Positions 17,265-25,304 of a stretch of DNA of 64,000 nucleotides are shown piece after piece. A model generated the notes under the pieces. The model was not told where the DNA came from, made no database searches, and saw only the letters and a program-made list of their open reading frames with translations. The position numbers were made by a program, and so were the translations under genes. The stretch lies in assembly GCA_019414205.1 (NCBI GenBank), contig DXML01000006.1:37769-101768 (forward strand), written 5' to 3'. Origin of the DNA: Collinsella sp. Lineage in GTDB: Bacteria; Actinomycetota; Coriobacteriia; Coriobacteriales; Coriobacteriaceae. The first letter of the stretch is position 1, and every line of letters starts with the position of its first letter.

Positions 17265-17348
17265 TGGTAAAACTCTTGACAGTTTTACCAATAAGGTTTT
17301 TTGATTGTTTGTTTGACGTTTGGTAAAACGTTTTTAGCAGGTTGTTTA
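17265..17348. promoter_or_regulatory. Operator-like palindromes and TTGACA box between glgB and the HAD gene
   Basis: TGGTAAAAC (17265-17273) and GTTTTACCA (17282-17290) form an inverted repeat with a TTGACA box (17276-17281) in its centre. A second, CG-centred palindrome TGGTAAAACGTTTTTAGCA lies at 17320-17338, and GTTTACCAT at about 17344. Cooperative binding by a LacI-type repressor to control glgB (-) and the HAD gene (+) is inferred; the motif is shared with the GH13-GH77 upstream region. The rest of 17044-17373 shows nothing else. Confidence 0.6.
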
Positions 17349-17373
17349 CCATTTGACATCGAAAGGTACATTT

Positions 17374-18063
17374 ATGTCCCAGACCGCCGCTCCCAATGTC
17401 GCTTTTATTTTCGATTGCGACGGCACGCTGGTTAATAGCACCCCCGTTTGGGCCTATGCCCAGCCCGAGTTATTGCACCGCCACGGAGTTGACGTGACGG
17501 TCGACGATTTTGCCCAGTTTGAGCATTTGTCGCTCGAGGACGAGTGCCAGGCCTACCACGACACCTGGGGCATTGGAGCGAATGGCGAGGAGCTGTATCG
17601 CGAGCTGAGCGACATCCTGATCGATGGGTACTCCAAGGTGTCGCCGCGCGAGGGGCTCCTGACATTTTTGGAGCAGACGAAGGCGGCGGGCATTGCCTTG
17701 TGCATTGCCACGTCCACGCCGGCCGAGCTGGTTAAGTCTGCGCTTGCGGGCGCCGGGCTCGACGCGTACATGGAGTTTGTTACCACGACGGGCGAGGCAG
17801 GACGCTCCAAACAGTTCCCCGACGTATACGAGTTGGCGCTGCGCCGTCTGGAGGAGCGCCATGGGCATAAGTTTGACCGCGCATGGGTGTTTGAGGACGC
17901 CGTCTTTGGCCTTAAGAGCTCTGGCACCGCCGGCTTTAAGCGCGTGGGCATCTATGACCCGCACGGCCGTATGGAGCGCGACGAGGTGCGTGCCAACTGC
18001 GACATCTTTATCGACAGCTACGAGGAGCTGGATCTGGCCCGCGTGCTGGCGTTTAAGGGATAG
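17374..18063 (+). CDS. HAD-family hydrolase (beta-phosphoglucomutase/phosphatase-like)
   Basis: The 229-aa protein has all HAD motifs: FDCDGTLVNSTPVW (motif I with nucleophile Asp), CIATSTPAELVKSAL (motif II), the Lys region and WVFEDAVFGLKSSGTAGF (motif IV). A helical cap between motifs I and II marks subfamily I, as in beta-phosphoglucomutase and phosphoglycolate phosphatase; the substrate cannot be read from sequence. The ATG at 17374 with AAAGG 7 bases upstream is preferred to the start 7 codons earlier. It is divergent from glgB and shares the operator region, so a sugar-phosphate role is plausible. Confidence 0.8.
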   Translation: MSQTAAPNVAFIFDCDGTLVNSTPVWAYAQPELLHRHGVDVTVDDFAQFEHLSLEDECQAYHDTWGIGANGEELYRELSDILIDGYSKVSPREGLLTFLEQTKAAGIALCIATSTPAELVKSALAGAGLDAYMEFVTTTGEAGRSKQFPDVYELALRRLEERHGHKFDRAWVFEDAVFGLKSSGTAGFKRVGIYDPHGRMERDEVRANCDIFIDSYEELDLARVLAFKG

Positions 18064-18072
18064 GCGAGGGCT

Positions 18073-18714
18073 GTGGCTTGTAAGGTATTAGTGGTCTGTG
18101 GTTCGCCCGTGGTGGCGAGCGCGGATCTGCTACGTCAGCTAGCGGGAGAGTGCGGCCACATTGTTGCCGTGGACCGCGGGCTCGACGCGCTGCTTGGCGC
18201 GGGACTGGGCTGCGACGTATATGTAGGGGATGCCGATACGGTGAGCGATGCGGGTCGTGCGTTGGTCGATGCCGCCACCGACTTTGAAGTTGAGCGCCAC
18301 GACCCATACAAGGACTATACCGATCTGGCGCTGGCACTCGATTCCGTCCGCCGTCGCTGGTCGGGTGCCGAAGTGGTTGCGACCTGCGCTACGGGCGGCC
18401 GCCCGGACATGGCGCTTTCCGTACTGGGCTTGCTCGCGGGCTACGAGGGCGCCCCAGTCTGGATTGCCGAGGACAAGGTGGTCGCCCGTATTCTTCACGC
18501 AGACGAGTCGTGGACCATCGAAGGTGCCGAAGGCAAGACGTTCTCCATCATCGCCATAGCCCCCAACACCGAGGTAAGCGAACACGGCCTAGAATGGGAG
18601 CTAGATCACAGCCCCCTGGGCCTGTTGGCCGACACGGGCATCAGCAACGTCGTCAGGTCAACAGCCACGATCCAAGTCCACCAAGGCGTCGCAATCGGCT
18701 ATTTGCTTGCGTGA
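18073..18714 (+). CDS. Thiamine pyrophosphokinase-like protein
   Basis: Thiamine diphosphokinase makes TPP from thiamine and ATP. The 213-aa protein matches the family: an N-terminal GSP and AVDRGLDALLGAG region, DVYVGDADTVSDAG (the GD.DS-type metal site), HDPYKDYTDLALAL (K..TD motif) and CATGGRPDMALS, with a beta-sandwich C-terminus. The start GTG at 18073 lies 9 bases past the HAD stop, so the two form an operon. Confidence 0.85.
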   Translation: MACKVLVVCGSPVVASADLLRQLAGECGHIVAVDRGLDALLGAGLGCDVYVGDADTVSDAGRALVDAATDFEVERHDPYKDYTDLALALDSVRRRWSGAEVVATCATGGRPDMALSVLGLLAGYEGAPVWIAEDKVVARILHADESWTIEGAEGKTFSIIAIAPNTEVSEHGLEWELDHSPLGLLADTGISNVVRSTATIQVHQGVAIGYLLA

Positions 18715-18715
18715 G

Positions 18716-18780
18716 GGTTTTATCGGGACGGGGCTGAATTAGCTTATTTTGGCAACGCCAAAAAGGGTATGTAAAATAAG
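18716..18780. repeat. Left inverted repeat of a two-gene cassette
   Basis: The stretch GGGGCTGAATTAGC, TATTTTGGC and GGGTATG recurs in reverse complement at 19951-20006. The repeat begins 2 bases after the pyrophosphokinase stop. Downstream, 18790-18855 forms a long imperfect stem (GTTGTTAAACGATTGG with CCACTTGCTTAACAAC) that could terminate the - strand gene. Confidence 0.7.
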
Positions 18781-18828
18781 TATTTGGATGTTGTTAAACG
18801 ATTGGCTGGTTTCTGCAAACGGGATTCT

Positions 18829-18855
18829 GTTTAATCCAACCACTTGCTTAACAAC
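18829..18855. repeat. Left direct repeat of the cassette
   Basis: AATCCAACCACTTGCTTAACAA here matches AATCCAACCATTGGCTTAACAA at 19880-19907 in the same orientation, with 3 differences. The two copies flank the two - strand genes. Confidence 0.6.
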
Positions 18856-19546
18856 TTTGCTTTTTGATTAAAGGCCTGAAGTCCACCACGCCTTGGCGGG
18901 AAAGTCCTTTCCCCGTCGAGTATTCTCGATCGCGCTCGGGGTCTTCCTCGACGAATTTCCACACACCCTTTGCTATGAGAGAGATGAGCCCTTCAAGCTT
19001 GACGACGCAATCGAACTCGCAGTCTTGTTGGCTTCCATGGCCGATTCCTTTATGCCCATAACTCGCGATTATCCCGCGCGCATCGCCCTGTACGCAAACC
19101 CCGATGGCTTTGTAGGGGCTATACGCTTCGCCCCTTCCCTCGATGACCGACGACCCCGCATGGATCACCGCGCAGCGAAGCTGATAGAGATCCGATGCCG
19201 TAAAGATGCCTCGATCCTCTATCGTCTCAAACCCCTCTATTATCTCATCTGGGCGCTTCTCGCCCTTGCGCGCATTGGTCATTTTTCTCCCATCGTTCGG
19301 GAGCTCCAGGTACTCCTTGCACCATTTTCGGTAATCCGTCCCGTCGATGTTTGCGCATACGTCTGGGATGGTCACTACGAGAGTCAAAGCGGCGAGCAGC
19401 AGCCCTGCGTCGAAGGCTTTTTCGCACTCTTCCACAAGTCTGCTGGGCGTACGGCAGACGACGGTGGGGAACCCGTATTCGTTGTCGCTGCATTTTAAAC
19501 ACGTAGAGGGCATGGGCTCCCAATCGGCAATTGCTGTTATGCTCAT
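18848..19546 (-). CDS. Uncharacterised protein with HEPN-like RX4H motif
   Basis: A 232-aa protein I cannot assign to a named family. Near residue 122 it has YQLRCAVIHAGSS, an R-x4-H arrangement in a helix-like context, as in HEPN ribonucleases and DUF4145-type proteins. Upstream are Cys pairs (CLKC) near residue 17. Its ATG overlaps the stop of the 90-aa gene (ATGA), so the two are translationally coupled, the usual layout of toxin-antitoxin pairs. GC is a little lower than in the neighbours. An RNase toxin role is inference. Confidence 0.6.
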   Translation of the reverse strand: MSITAIADWEPMPSTCLKCSDNEYGFPTVVCRTPSRLVEECEKAFDAGLLLAALTLVVTIPDVCANIDGTDYRKWCKEYLELPNDGRKMTNARKGEKRPDEIIEGFETIEDRGIFTASDLYQLRCAVIHAGSSVIEGRGEAYSPYKAIGVCVQGDARGIIASYGHKGIGHGSQQDCEFDCVVKLEGLISLIAKGVWKFVEEDPERDREYSTGKGLSRQGVVDFRPLIKKQSC

Positions 19547-19815
19547 AACACCTCGCCCGTTTCTGCGTCGATTCTCAGATCTGTCCTCGGTTCGATAAAC
19601 TCATCCACCATCTCGTCGTCGCGGTCGGGCTCGGTCACGAAGAGCGGTTCCGGGACGTCGATGCGCGGGCCAATCGTAAGGCTGCCGCACGCGATGATGC
19701 GATCGAGATGCGGCTCGGCAGTCCCAGTTGTGAAGGCGGGGCGTAGCACATCGCGCACGTAGTTGACGATACCCAAAATCTCGTTCACGTAGTCGAACGC
19801 GAACTTCTCGGCCAT
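19543..19815 (-). CDS. Small acidic protein, likely partner of the HEPN-like gene
   Basis: A 90-aa, strongly acidic protein (MAEKFAFDYVNEILGIVNYV at the start, many Asp/Glu near the end) without a family I recognise. It is the first gene of a two-gene - strand unit; its stop overlaps the next start. An antitoxin role is inferred only from size, charge and order. An imperfect palindrome CCATTGGCTTAACAAAATGG at about 19892-19911 upstream could be its operator. Confidence 0.55.
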   Translation of the reverse strand: MAEKFAFDYVNEILGIVNYVRDVLRPAFTTGTAEPHLDRIIACGSLTIGPRIDVPEPLFVTEPDRDDEMVDEFIEPRTDLRIDAETGEVL

Positions 19816-19879
19816 GGTCGGTCCTCCCTGGCAAAGACGATTTCAACCAGAGATTTTACAACTTCAATGAGTTGCTCCG

Positions 19880-20006
19880 TTTTAAATCCAACCATTGGCT
19901 TAACAAAATGGTAGGAAACTTTCTTCAACCAGAAAACTAATAAACCCAACAAGTTATTTTCATACCCGCCAAAATAGCTAATTCAGTCCCATCCCAGGAA
20001 AACCCG
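19880..20006. repeat. Right direct and inverted repeats of the cassette
   Basis: Contains the right direct repeat (19880-19907) and the right inverted arm (19951-20006), whose GCCAAAATAGCTAATTCAG is the complement of the left arm. Together with the left copies they bracket a roughly 1.3-kb unit with two genes, next to tRNA-Ala. No transposase is encoded. Confidence 0.65.
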
Positions 20007-20078
20007 TAAGATAAGACAATCAATCAAAATTCCCCCTTGCATCAAGCAAAACATTCCCCTATAGTATCTCCTCATCAC

Positions 20079-20154
20079 GGGGGCGTAGCTCAGCTGGGAG
20101 AGCGCTTGACTGGCAGTCAAGAGGTCAGGGGTTCGATCCCCCTCGTCTCCACCA
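20079..20154 (+). tRNA. tRNA-Ala (GGC)
   Basis: A full cloverleaf: acceptor GGGGGCG with CGTCTCC (two G-T pairs), D arm GCTC/GAGC, anticodon stem CTTGA/TCAAG with loop CTGGCAG giving anticodon GGC, T arm AGGGG TTCGATC CCCCT, discriminator A and an encoded CCA at 20152-20154. Confidence 0.97.
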
Positions 20155-20164
20155 TCGTGAATGC

Positions 20165-20195
20165 AAAGGCCTTCGGAATTTCGAAGGCCTTTTTT
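20165..20195 (+). terminator. Terminator of tRNA-Ala
   Basis: AAAGGCCTTCG pairs with CGAAGGCCTTT over 11 bp with a 6-base loop and continues into a T-run at 20190-20195, a standard intrinsic terminator. Confidence 0.9.
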
Positions 20196-20603
20196 CATGC
20201 CAAAATACCTCGCGTCACAAACCACTTCCACACCAACAAAAAGTTGCACAATTTATTTCCCATGTCTGTACATAGTTTGTTAGACAACCGCAATTACCAG
20301 TGCAGCTCGCTGCCCCTTTTTGACTTTAGGAACGCTTCTAATTATCGTCAGCACCCCAATAACCTGCGTCAACGTAAACAACTTCCCAAAACAACCCCCT
20401 TTAGCACGTCAAATGAACGATATGTTGTCCAACGCAGTCCAAATCAGTTTCACTAACAGCTTGTGCTAGAATAACTAACGTTACATGGGTTCAACTGTGC
20501 TCACGGCTCCAGCAAGTCACAAAGCGCAGGGTCGATCAGCATCCGGCCGTAACGGCGGTGCCAGAAACACCACGAGCTCCAATATCGATTGCCATGCGCG
20601 ATT

Positions 20604-20632
20604 TTGCACTTGTTTTTGTGGCTATTTATAAG
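20604..20632 (+). promoter_or_regulatory. Candidate promoter of the capsule locus
   Basis: TTGCAC at 20604-20609 and TATAAG at 20627-20632 are separated by exactly 17 bases. Transcription from here would give a leader of about 300 nt before the LoaP-like gene. The preceding AT-rich stretch 20196-20600 holds no gene that I can support. Confidence 0.45.
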
Positions 20633-20689
20633 TTATCATTGGACAGTGCAATACGTTATTACGGCACATCACAGCAGTCTTTAGCTTTT

Positions 20690-20733
20690 TGCGTGCGGTC
20701 TAGTTTTGTACCCGCTTGACTGGGTCGCACGCA
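20690..20733 (+). promoter_or_regulatory. Leader hairpin 1 of the capsule operon
   Basis: TGCGTGCG pairs with CGCACGCA, and inside it ACCC pairs with GGGT around the loop GCTTGACT. It lies in the leader before the LoaP-like gene and is the first of two strong stems. Confidence 0.6.
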
Positions 20734-20838
20734 GCAAGCTGGGGTCGTGGTTATTTTTGCGATACACGTCCGCGACTCTAGCAACTGCACATATACATAC
20801 CGTTCACGGTGGGGCAGAGCCACGCGCTTGTCTAACTG

Positions 20839-20911
20839 GGCTCAGGGTTTGAATATGGAGCGCCTTCGCGCACAAGCGCCTAGGCGAAGCCATACCCAAA
20901 CCCCGTGAGCC
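20839..20911 (+). promoter_or_regulatory. Leader hairpin 2, a 73-nt stem before the antiterminator gene
   Basis: Four helices stack in order: GGCTCA/TGAGCC, GGGTTTG/CAAACCC, TATGG/CCATA and CTTCGC/GCGAAG, about 24 pairs with small bulges. It ends 30 bases before the GTG start. LoaP antiterminators are known to bind a structured RNA hairpin element in their target leader; this is the obvious candidate here. There is no U-run, so it is not a plain terminator. Confidence 0.7.
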
Positions 20912-20940
20912 ACACGTAAGACAGCAAGGGGGTGGTGCTT

Positions 20941-21486
20941 GTGTGGTATGTGATCCAGGTCATTAACGGTCGCGAAGACGTAATGCGCGAGCGCATCGAG
21001 CGCGTGGTGCCGGCTGGTGCCATACAGGAGCTCTTTTATCCCCAATATCAAACCGAGATCAAGGTACACGGCGAATGGGTCAATACGACCAAGCCGCTCT
21101 TTCCCGGTTATCTGATCTGCGATACGGCAGACCCCCGCACCGTGCAACAGCATCTGCTGCGTATGGACGACTTTGCTCGGGTGTTATCCCAGGACGGTCA
21201 GTTTGTACCGCTGGCAAAAGAAGAAGTCCAGCTTATTGGCGGCTTTACGCACATGGGAGACCGCGTGGTGCCCATGAGCGAGGCCCTAAAAGACGGTGAC
21301 AAGGTCGTAGTGACGGCAGGTCCGTTGCTGGGCCACGAAGGCCTTATCAAAACCATTAACAGACGCAAGAGCACTGCTTATTTGGAGCTCGACCTGTGCG
21401 GCCGACGCGTAACCACCCGCGTTGGCCTTGCCGTGCTTTCGGCCGAGCAGCGCGTCATGCGAAACCTTAAAAAGGCGATTGCCTAG
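20941..21486 (+). CDS. LoaP/UpxY-type NusG-like transcription antiterminator
   Basis: A specialised NusG paralogue that lets RNA polymerase read through long exopolysaccharide or antibiotic operons. The protein (about 181 aa) has a NGN domain (WYVIQVINGREDVMRERIE at the start, LFPGYLI in the middle) and a C-terminal KOW domain near residue 116 (GDKVVVTAGPLLGHEGLI). The GTG at 20941 is chosen because AAGGGGG lies 8 bases upstream; GTGs at 20932 and 20935 overlap that site. It heads the polysaccharide operon, as LoaP and UpxY do elsewhere. Confidence 0.88.
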   Translation: MWYVIQVINGREDVMRERIERVVPAGAIQELFYPQYQTEIKVHGEWVNTTKPLFPGYLICDTADPRTVQQHLLRMDDFARVLSQDGQFVPLAKEEVQLIGGFTHMGDRVVPMSEALKDGDKVVVTAGPLLGHEGLIKTINRRKSTAYLELDLCGRRVTTRVGLAVLSAEQRVMRNLKKAIA

Positions 21487-21537
21487 CTGCAGACGGTCGC
21501 TACTCAGAACAGGGAGGATCCCCGACCCGGGGACGAA

Positions 21538-22302
21538 GTGTTGGAAGAGAACGTGTCGGATAAAACTCAATATACAACGGATGCGCCCGCGGGGGCGGCA
21601 CTGATTGCTCAGGCCATGGACCGGCGTGAGGGCGCCGGCCGCTACAAGGCCATGCAATCCATTATGGACTGGGATCGCTCACGCCTGGCCTACCGCGCCG
21701 TTAAGCGCGCCTTTGACGTCGTGTTCAGCGGCTGCGTGCTGGCCGTCATCGCCGTTCCCAGCCTTGTGCTTGCCGCGGCCATCCGCCTTGAGAGTGAGGG
21801 CAGCCCCTTCTACAGCCAGATTCGCGTGGGCCAGACCCGCCCCGACGGCAGCCTGACCACGTTCCGCATGTGGAAGTTCCGCTCCATGTACAAGGACGCC
21901 GACGAACGCCTCGCTGAGCTCAAGGGGCAAAACGAGATCGCCGGCGCCATGTTCAAGATGAGGGAGGACCCCCGCGTCACCAAGATCGGCAAGTTCATCC
22001 GCAAGCACTCCATCGACGAGTTCCCACAGTTCCTGAACGTGTTCTTGGGGCAGATGTCGGTTGTGGGCCCGCGTCCACCGTTGCCGAATGAGGTGGCCGA
22101 GTACACCGAGTACGACCTGCAGCGTTTGGCTGTGAAGCCGGGGATCACCGGCTGGTGGCAGGTCACTGAGCGCAACTCGACGGGATTCGACGGCATGGTC
22201 CGTCGCGACCTGGAATATATCGCCAATCGGGGCGTTTTCTTCGATTTGAAAATAATCCTACTCACTGTGATTGAGGTTGTCAGCGGAAATGGCGCTTGCT
22301 AA
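21538..22302 (+). CDS. Undecaprenyl-phosphate sugar-1-phosphate transferase (initiating transferase)
   Basis: Starts the repeat unit by moving a sugar phosphate onto undecaprenyl phosphate at the inner membrane. A short N-terminal extension (about 50 aa) precedes KRAFDVVFSGCVLAVIAVP, a single membrane or re-entrant helix. Then come the monotopic transferase motifs: RVGQ, MWKFRSMYKDADERL, KHSIDEFPQFLNVF (catalytic Asp-Glu) and SVVGPRPPLPNEV. At 254 aa it is of the short PglC/WbaP-C type. The sugar cannot be told. GTG start; followed by an overlapping wecG-like gene. Confidence 0.9.
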   Translation: MLEENVSDKTQYTTDAPAGAALIAQAMDRREGAGRYKAMQSIMDWDRSRLAYRAVKRAFDVVFSGCVLAVIAVPSLVLAAAIRLESEGSPFYSQIRVGQTRPDGSLTTFRMWKFRSMYKDADERLAELKGQNEIAGAMFKMREDPRVTKIGKFIRKHSIDEFPQFLNVFLGQMSVVGPRPPLPNEVAEYTEYDLQRLAVKPGITGWWQVTERNSTGFDGMVRRDLEYIANRGVFFDLKIILLTVIEVVSGNGAC

Positions 22303-23095
22303 AGAGACTAGATGGAAATACGAAGACGCCAGTTCAAGGGTTGATCTTCCTGGGCGAGTCGAAGTCCTGGGCGCCCCCGTTGACCCCTGGACGATGGAGC
22401 AGACCGTCGAGGCGACCGACGCGCTCATCAAGGAGGGGCGCTTCGCCCACCTTATCGGCGTGAACGCCGACAAGCTGCTGCAGATGCGCGACGATCCAGA
22501 GATGGACGCATGCGTGCGCCGATGCGAAATCGTGAATGCCGATGGCGCGTCCATGGTCATGGCCGCCAAGAAGCTGGGCGTGGACCTGCCCGGACGAGTG
22601 GCCGGCATCGACCTCATGTGGGAGCTGTGCGGGCTGGCCGAGCGCGAGGGGCACAGGGTCTACCTGCTGGGCGCCAAGGCCGAGGTGGTCGCCGAGACTG
22701 CCGAGGTACTGTCCGAGAGGTATCCCAATATGGTCCTCGCGGGCTACCGTGACGGCTACTTCGGCAACGACGAGTTCGACGCCGTGATATCCGAGGTTGA
22801 GCAGACTAAACCCGACATCGTTTTCGTGGGCATCACCTCGCCCAAGAAGGAGCGCCTTATCGAGCGTTTCCGCGAGTTGGGCGCCAAGGGCGCCTTCGTG
22901 GGCGTGGGCGGCTCGTTCGACGTCGTCTCCGGCAACATCCCGCGAGCGCCGATGTGGATGCAGCGCGCGAACCTGGAGTGGCTCTTCCGCATGATGCAGG
23001 AGCCCAAGCGCCTGGTGAAGCGCTATCTAGTCGGTAACACCCGTTTCTACATGCTTCTCCGCAAGGAGTCAAAGAGGAGCAAGGCCAATGTCTAA
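22289..23095 (+). CDS. WecG/TagA/CpsF-family glycosyltransferase (GT26)
   Basis: GT26 enzymes such as WecG and TagA add ManNAc (or ManNAcA) to the lipid-linked first sugar. Family features are GVNADKLLQMRDDP, NADGASMVMAAKKLG, GIDLMWELCG and a FVGITSPKKE segment. The ATG at 22289 overlaps the end of the initiating transferase by 14 bases; no strong ribosome site is seen, so coupling is likely. The next gene is wecB, which makes the UDP-ManNAc donor, so the order fits a lipid-GlcNAc-ManNAc linkage. 268 aa. Confidence 0.9.
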   Translation: MALAKETRWKYEDASSRVDLPGRVEVLGAPVDPWTMEQTVEATDALIKEGRFAHLIGVNADKLLQMRDDPEMDACVRRCEIVNADGASMVMAAKKLGVDLPGRVAGIDLMWELCGLAEREGHRVYLLGAKAEVVAETAEVLSERYPNMVLAGYRDGYFGNDEFDAVISEVEQTKPDIVFVGITSPKKERLIERFRELGAKGAFVGVGGSFDVVSGNIPRAPMWMQRANLEWLFRMMQEPKRLVKRYLVGNTRFYMLLRKESKRSKANV

Positions 23096-24197
23096 GAAGA
23101 AAGTAATGCTCGTCTTCGGAACCCGACCGGAGGCGATCAAGATGTGCCCGCTCGTCAACGAGCTGAAGGCGCGCACGGATGAGTTCGAGACCGTCGTGAC
23201 CGTGACGGGCCAGCACCGCGAGATGCTCGACCAGGTGCTGCGCGTCTTCGGCGTGACTCCTGACCACGACCTTGCGATCATGAAGCCGGGCCAGACGCTG
23301 TTCGACGTGACGTGCGACGTGCTGCTCAAGCTCAGGGCCGTCCTCGAGGACGAGAGGCCCGACGTCGTCTTGGTCCACGGAGACACCACGACCAGCTTCG
23401 CCGCGGCGCTCGCGTGCTTTTACCTGCAGATCCCCGTGGGTCACGTCGAGGCGGGCCTGCGCACGCATGACATCCACAGCCCCTGGCCGGAGGAGTTCAA
23501 CCGCCAGGCCGTCGACATCGTGAGCGAGTACTATTTCGCCCCCACGGAGGCGAGCAAGCAGAACCTGCTCGACGAGGGCAAGCCCGAATCCAAGATCTGG
23601 GTCACCGGGAACACCGGCATCGACGCCCTGCGCACCACCGTGCGCGAGGGTTACGCCCACCCCGAGCTCGAGTGGGCGGAGGGCTCCCGCCTCATCCTCA
23701 TCACGGCGCACCGCCGCGAGAACCTCGGCGAGCCCATGCACCGCATGTTCCGCGCCATCCGCCGTGTGATGGAGGAGCACCCCGACACCAAGGCGATCTA
23801 CCCCATCCACATGAACCCGCTCGTCCGCAAGGCGGCGCACGAGGAGCTCGACGGCTTCGACCGCCTGCACATCATCGACCCGCTCGAGGCGCTCGACTTC
23901 CACAACTTCATGGCGGCAAGCCACCTCATCCTCACCGACTCGGGCGGCATCCAGGAGGAGGCGCCGAGCCTGGGCAAGCCTGTGCTCGTCATGCGCGACA
24001 CCACCGAGCGCCCCGAGGGCGTGGCAGCCGGCACGCTGAAGCTCGTGGGCACCGAGGAGGACGTGATCTACCGCGAGTTCAGTCGTCTGCTCAGCGATCA
24101 GGCCGAGTATGAGGCGATGAGCCATGCTTCGAACCCCTACGGAGATGGTCATGCGAGCGAGCGGATCGGCGATGTGTTGGAAGGTAGGTCGCGATGA
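23088..24197 (+). CDS. wecB: UDP-N-acetylglucosamine 2-epimerase (non-hydrolysing)
   Basis: Interconverts UDP-GlcNAc and UDP-ManNAc. The 369-aa protein shows FGTRPEAIKMCPL at the N-terminus, VHGDTTTSFAAALA, GHVEAGLRTHD, ITAHRRENLG and DSGGIQEEAPSLGKPVLVMRDTTERPEG, all conserved in this family. Its start overlaps the wecG-like stop by 8 bases. It appears intact, unlike the second wecB-like sequence at 38.7 kb, and probably feeds the GT26 enzyme. Confidence 0.95.
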   Translation: MSKKKVMLVFGTRPEAIKMCPLVNELKARTDEFETVVTVTGQHREMLDQVLRVFGVTPDHDLAIMKPGQTLFDVTCDVLLKLRAVLEDERPDVVLVHGDTTTSFAAALACFYLQIPVGHVEAGLRTHDIHSPWPEEFNRQAVDIVSEYYFAPTEASKQNLLDEGKPESKIWVTGNTGIDALRTTVREGYAHPELEWAEGSRLILITAHRRENLGEPMHRMFRAIRRVMEEHPDTKAIYPIHMNPLVRKAAHEELDGFDRLHIIDPLEALDFHNFMAASHLILTDSGGIQEEAPSLGKPVLVMRDTTERPEGVAAGTLKLVGTEEDVIYREFSRLLSDQAEYEAMSHASNPYGDGHASERIGDVLEGRSR

Positions 24198-25303
24198 TTC
24201 GGGTCCTGCACATCATTCAACAGCTAGGGCCCGGAAGGGGCGGGGTGAGGACCTTCGTCTCCACGATGCTCGATTGCCCGGCTCCCGATATCGAGCAGAG
24301 CGTGCTGTCGGTGGGAAGAGTCGAAGGGGACAGGTTCGGAGAGCGATTCTTCGGTCCTCTAATCGATAGCTACAGCCCGCTACTGGTTGGCGCTCTGGGG
24401 GCGAAGCGCCTTGGCGCTTTTCTATCGAAGCACAGTTTCGACATCGTTCAGATTCACACGAACAATGCGCTCGGCTTCGTCTTCGCCTCTGAGGCCAAAA
24501 AAGCCGGAGTTCCCTCGCGCATCGTGCACTGCCATAACAGCGCGCTTGGCAGCACCTCGCGTTTGAAGAATATGGTCAACGTGGCCATGATTGAGAGGTT
24601 TCTCCCGTCGGCGAGTGAGCGCTGGGCATGCAGCGAGGTCGCAGGTGAATATCTCTTTCAGGGCGCTGGCTATGCCTTGGTGCACAACGGGGTCGATTCC
24701 GATAAATTCCGATTCTCGTCCTCTGACCGGGCTGCCGTTAGACATCGGCTTGGGATCCCGGGCAATGCCACCGTCATAGGGTTTGTCGGGGCAGGCATTC
24801 CTGCGAAAAACACCCTGCGCGCCCTCGATATCTTCAATCAGCTACGCTCCAGTGAGGCCGATTCCCGCCTTCTGCTCTTCGGCCAAGCCGAGGAACTTCC
24901 CCTTGCGAAGGAGAAGGCGGCCAAATTGGGGCTGAGCGAATCGACGGTTTTCATCGGTACCGTTGACGATATCTGGAGGTACTACAGCGCCATGGATGCG
25001 CTGCTTGCCCCCTCTTTCCACGAGGGGCTACCGATTGCCTTCATTGAGGCCCAGGCAAATGGACTGCCCATCCTCAGCTCTGACGCGGTTACCCAAGAGG
25101 CCGATCTGACGGGCCTTCTCAAGCGCGCAGCACTTTCGCTTTCCGACAAGGAGTGGGCCGATCTGCTGAAAGCCTGCGCCGGCAAAAGGGAACTCACTGC
25201 AGAGGCGGACTATGCTCCGTTTCTCGATAAAGCGGGTTACACCACGCGGTCGCTCTACAAGCAGCTCTCTGATCGCTATAGAAATATGACTAAAGGGGCG
25301 TAA
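24194..25303 (+). CDS. Glycosyltransferase family 4 (GT-B fold)
   Basis: A 369-aa GT-B retaining glycosyltransferase. The acceptor domain has QQLGPGRGGVRTFVS near the start; the donor domain has GFVGAGIPAKNTLRALDIF and FHEGLPIAFIEAQANGLPIL, the E-x7-E nucleotide-sugar signature. It overlaps the wecB stop by 4 bases (ATGA). Similar to EpsF-like capsular transferases; donor and linkage are not predictable. Confidence 0.85.
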   Translation: MIRVLHIIQQLGPGRGGVRTFVSTMLDCPAPDIEQSVLSVGRVEGDRFGERFFGPLIDSYSPLLVGALGAKRLGAFLSKHSFDIVQIHTNNALGFVFASEAKKAGVPSRIVHCHNSALGSTSRLKNMVNVAMIERFLPSASERWACSEVAGEYLFQGAGYALVHNGVDSDKFRFSSSDRAAVRHRLGIPGNATVIGFVGAGIPAKNTLRALDIFNQLRSSEADSRLLLFGQAEELPLAKEKAAKLGLSESTVFIGTVDDIWRYYSAMDALLAPSFHEGLPIAFIEAQANGLPILSSDAVTQEADLTGLLKRAALSLSDKEWADLLKACAGKRELTAEADYAPFLDKAGYTTRSLYKQLSDRYRNMTKGA

Positions 25304-25304
25304 T

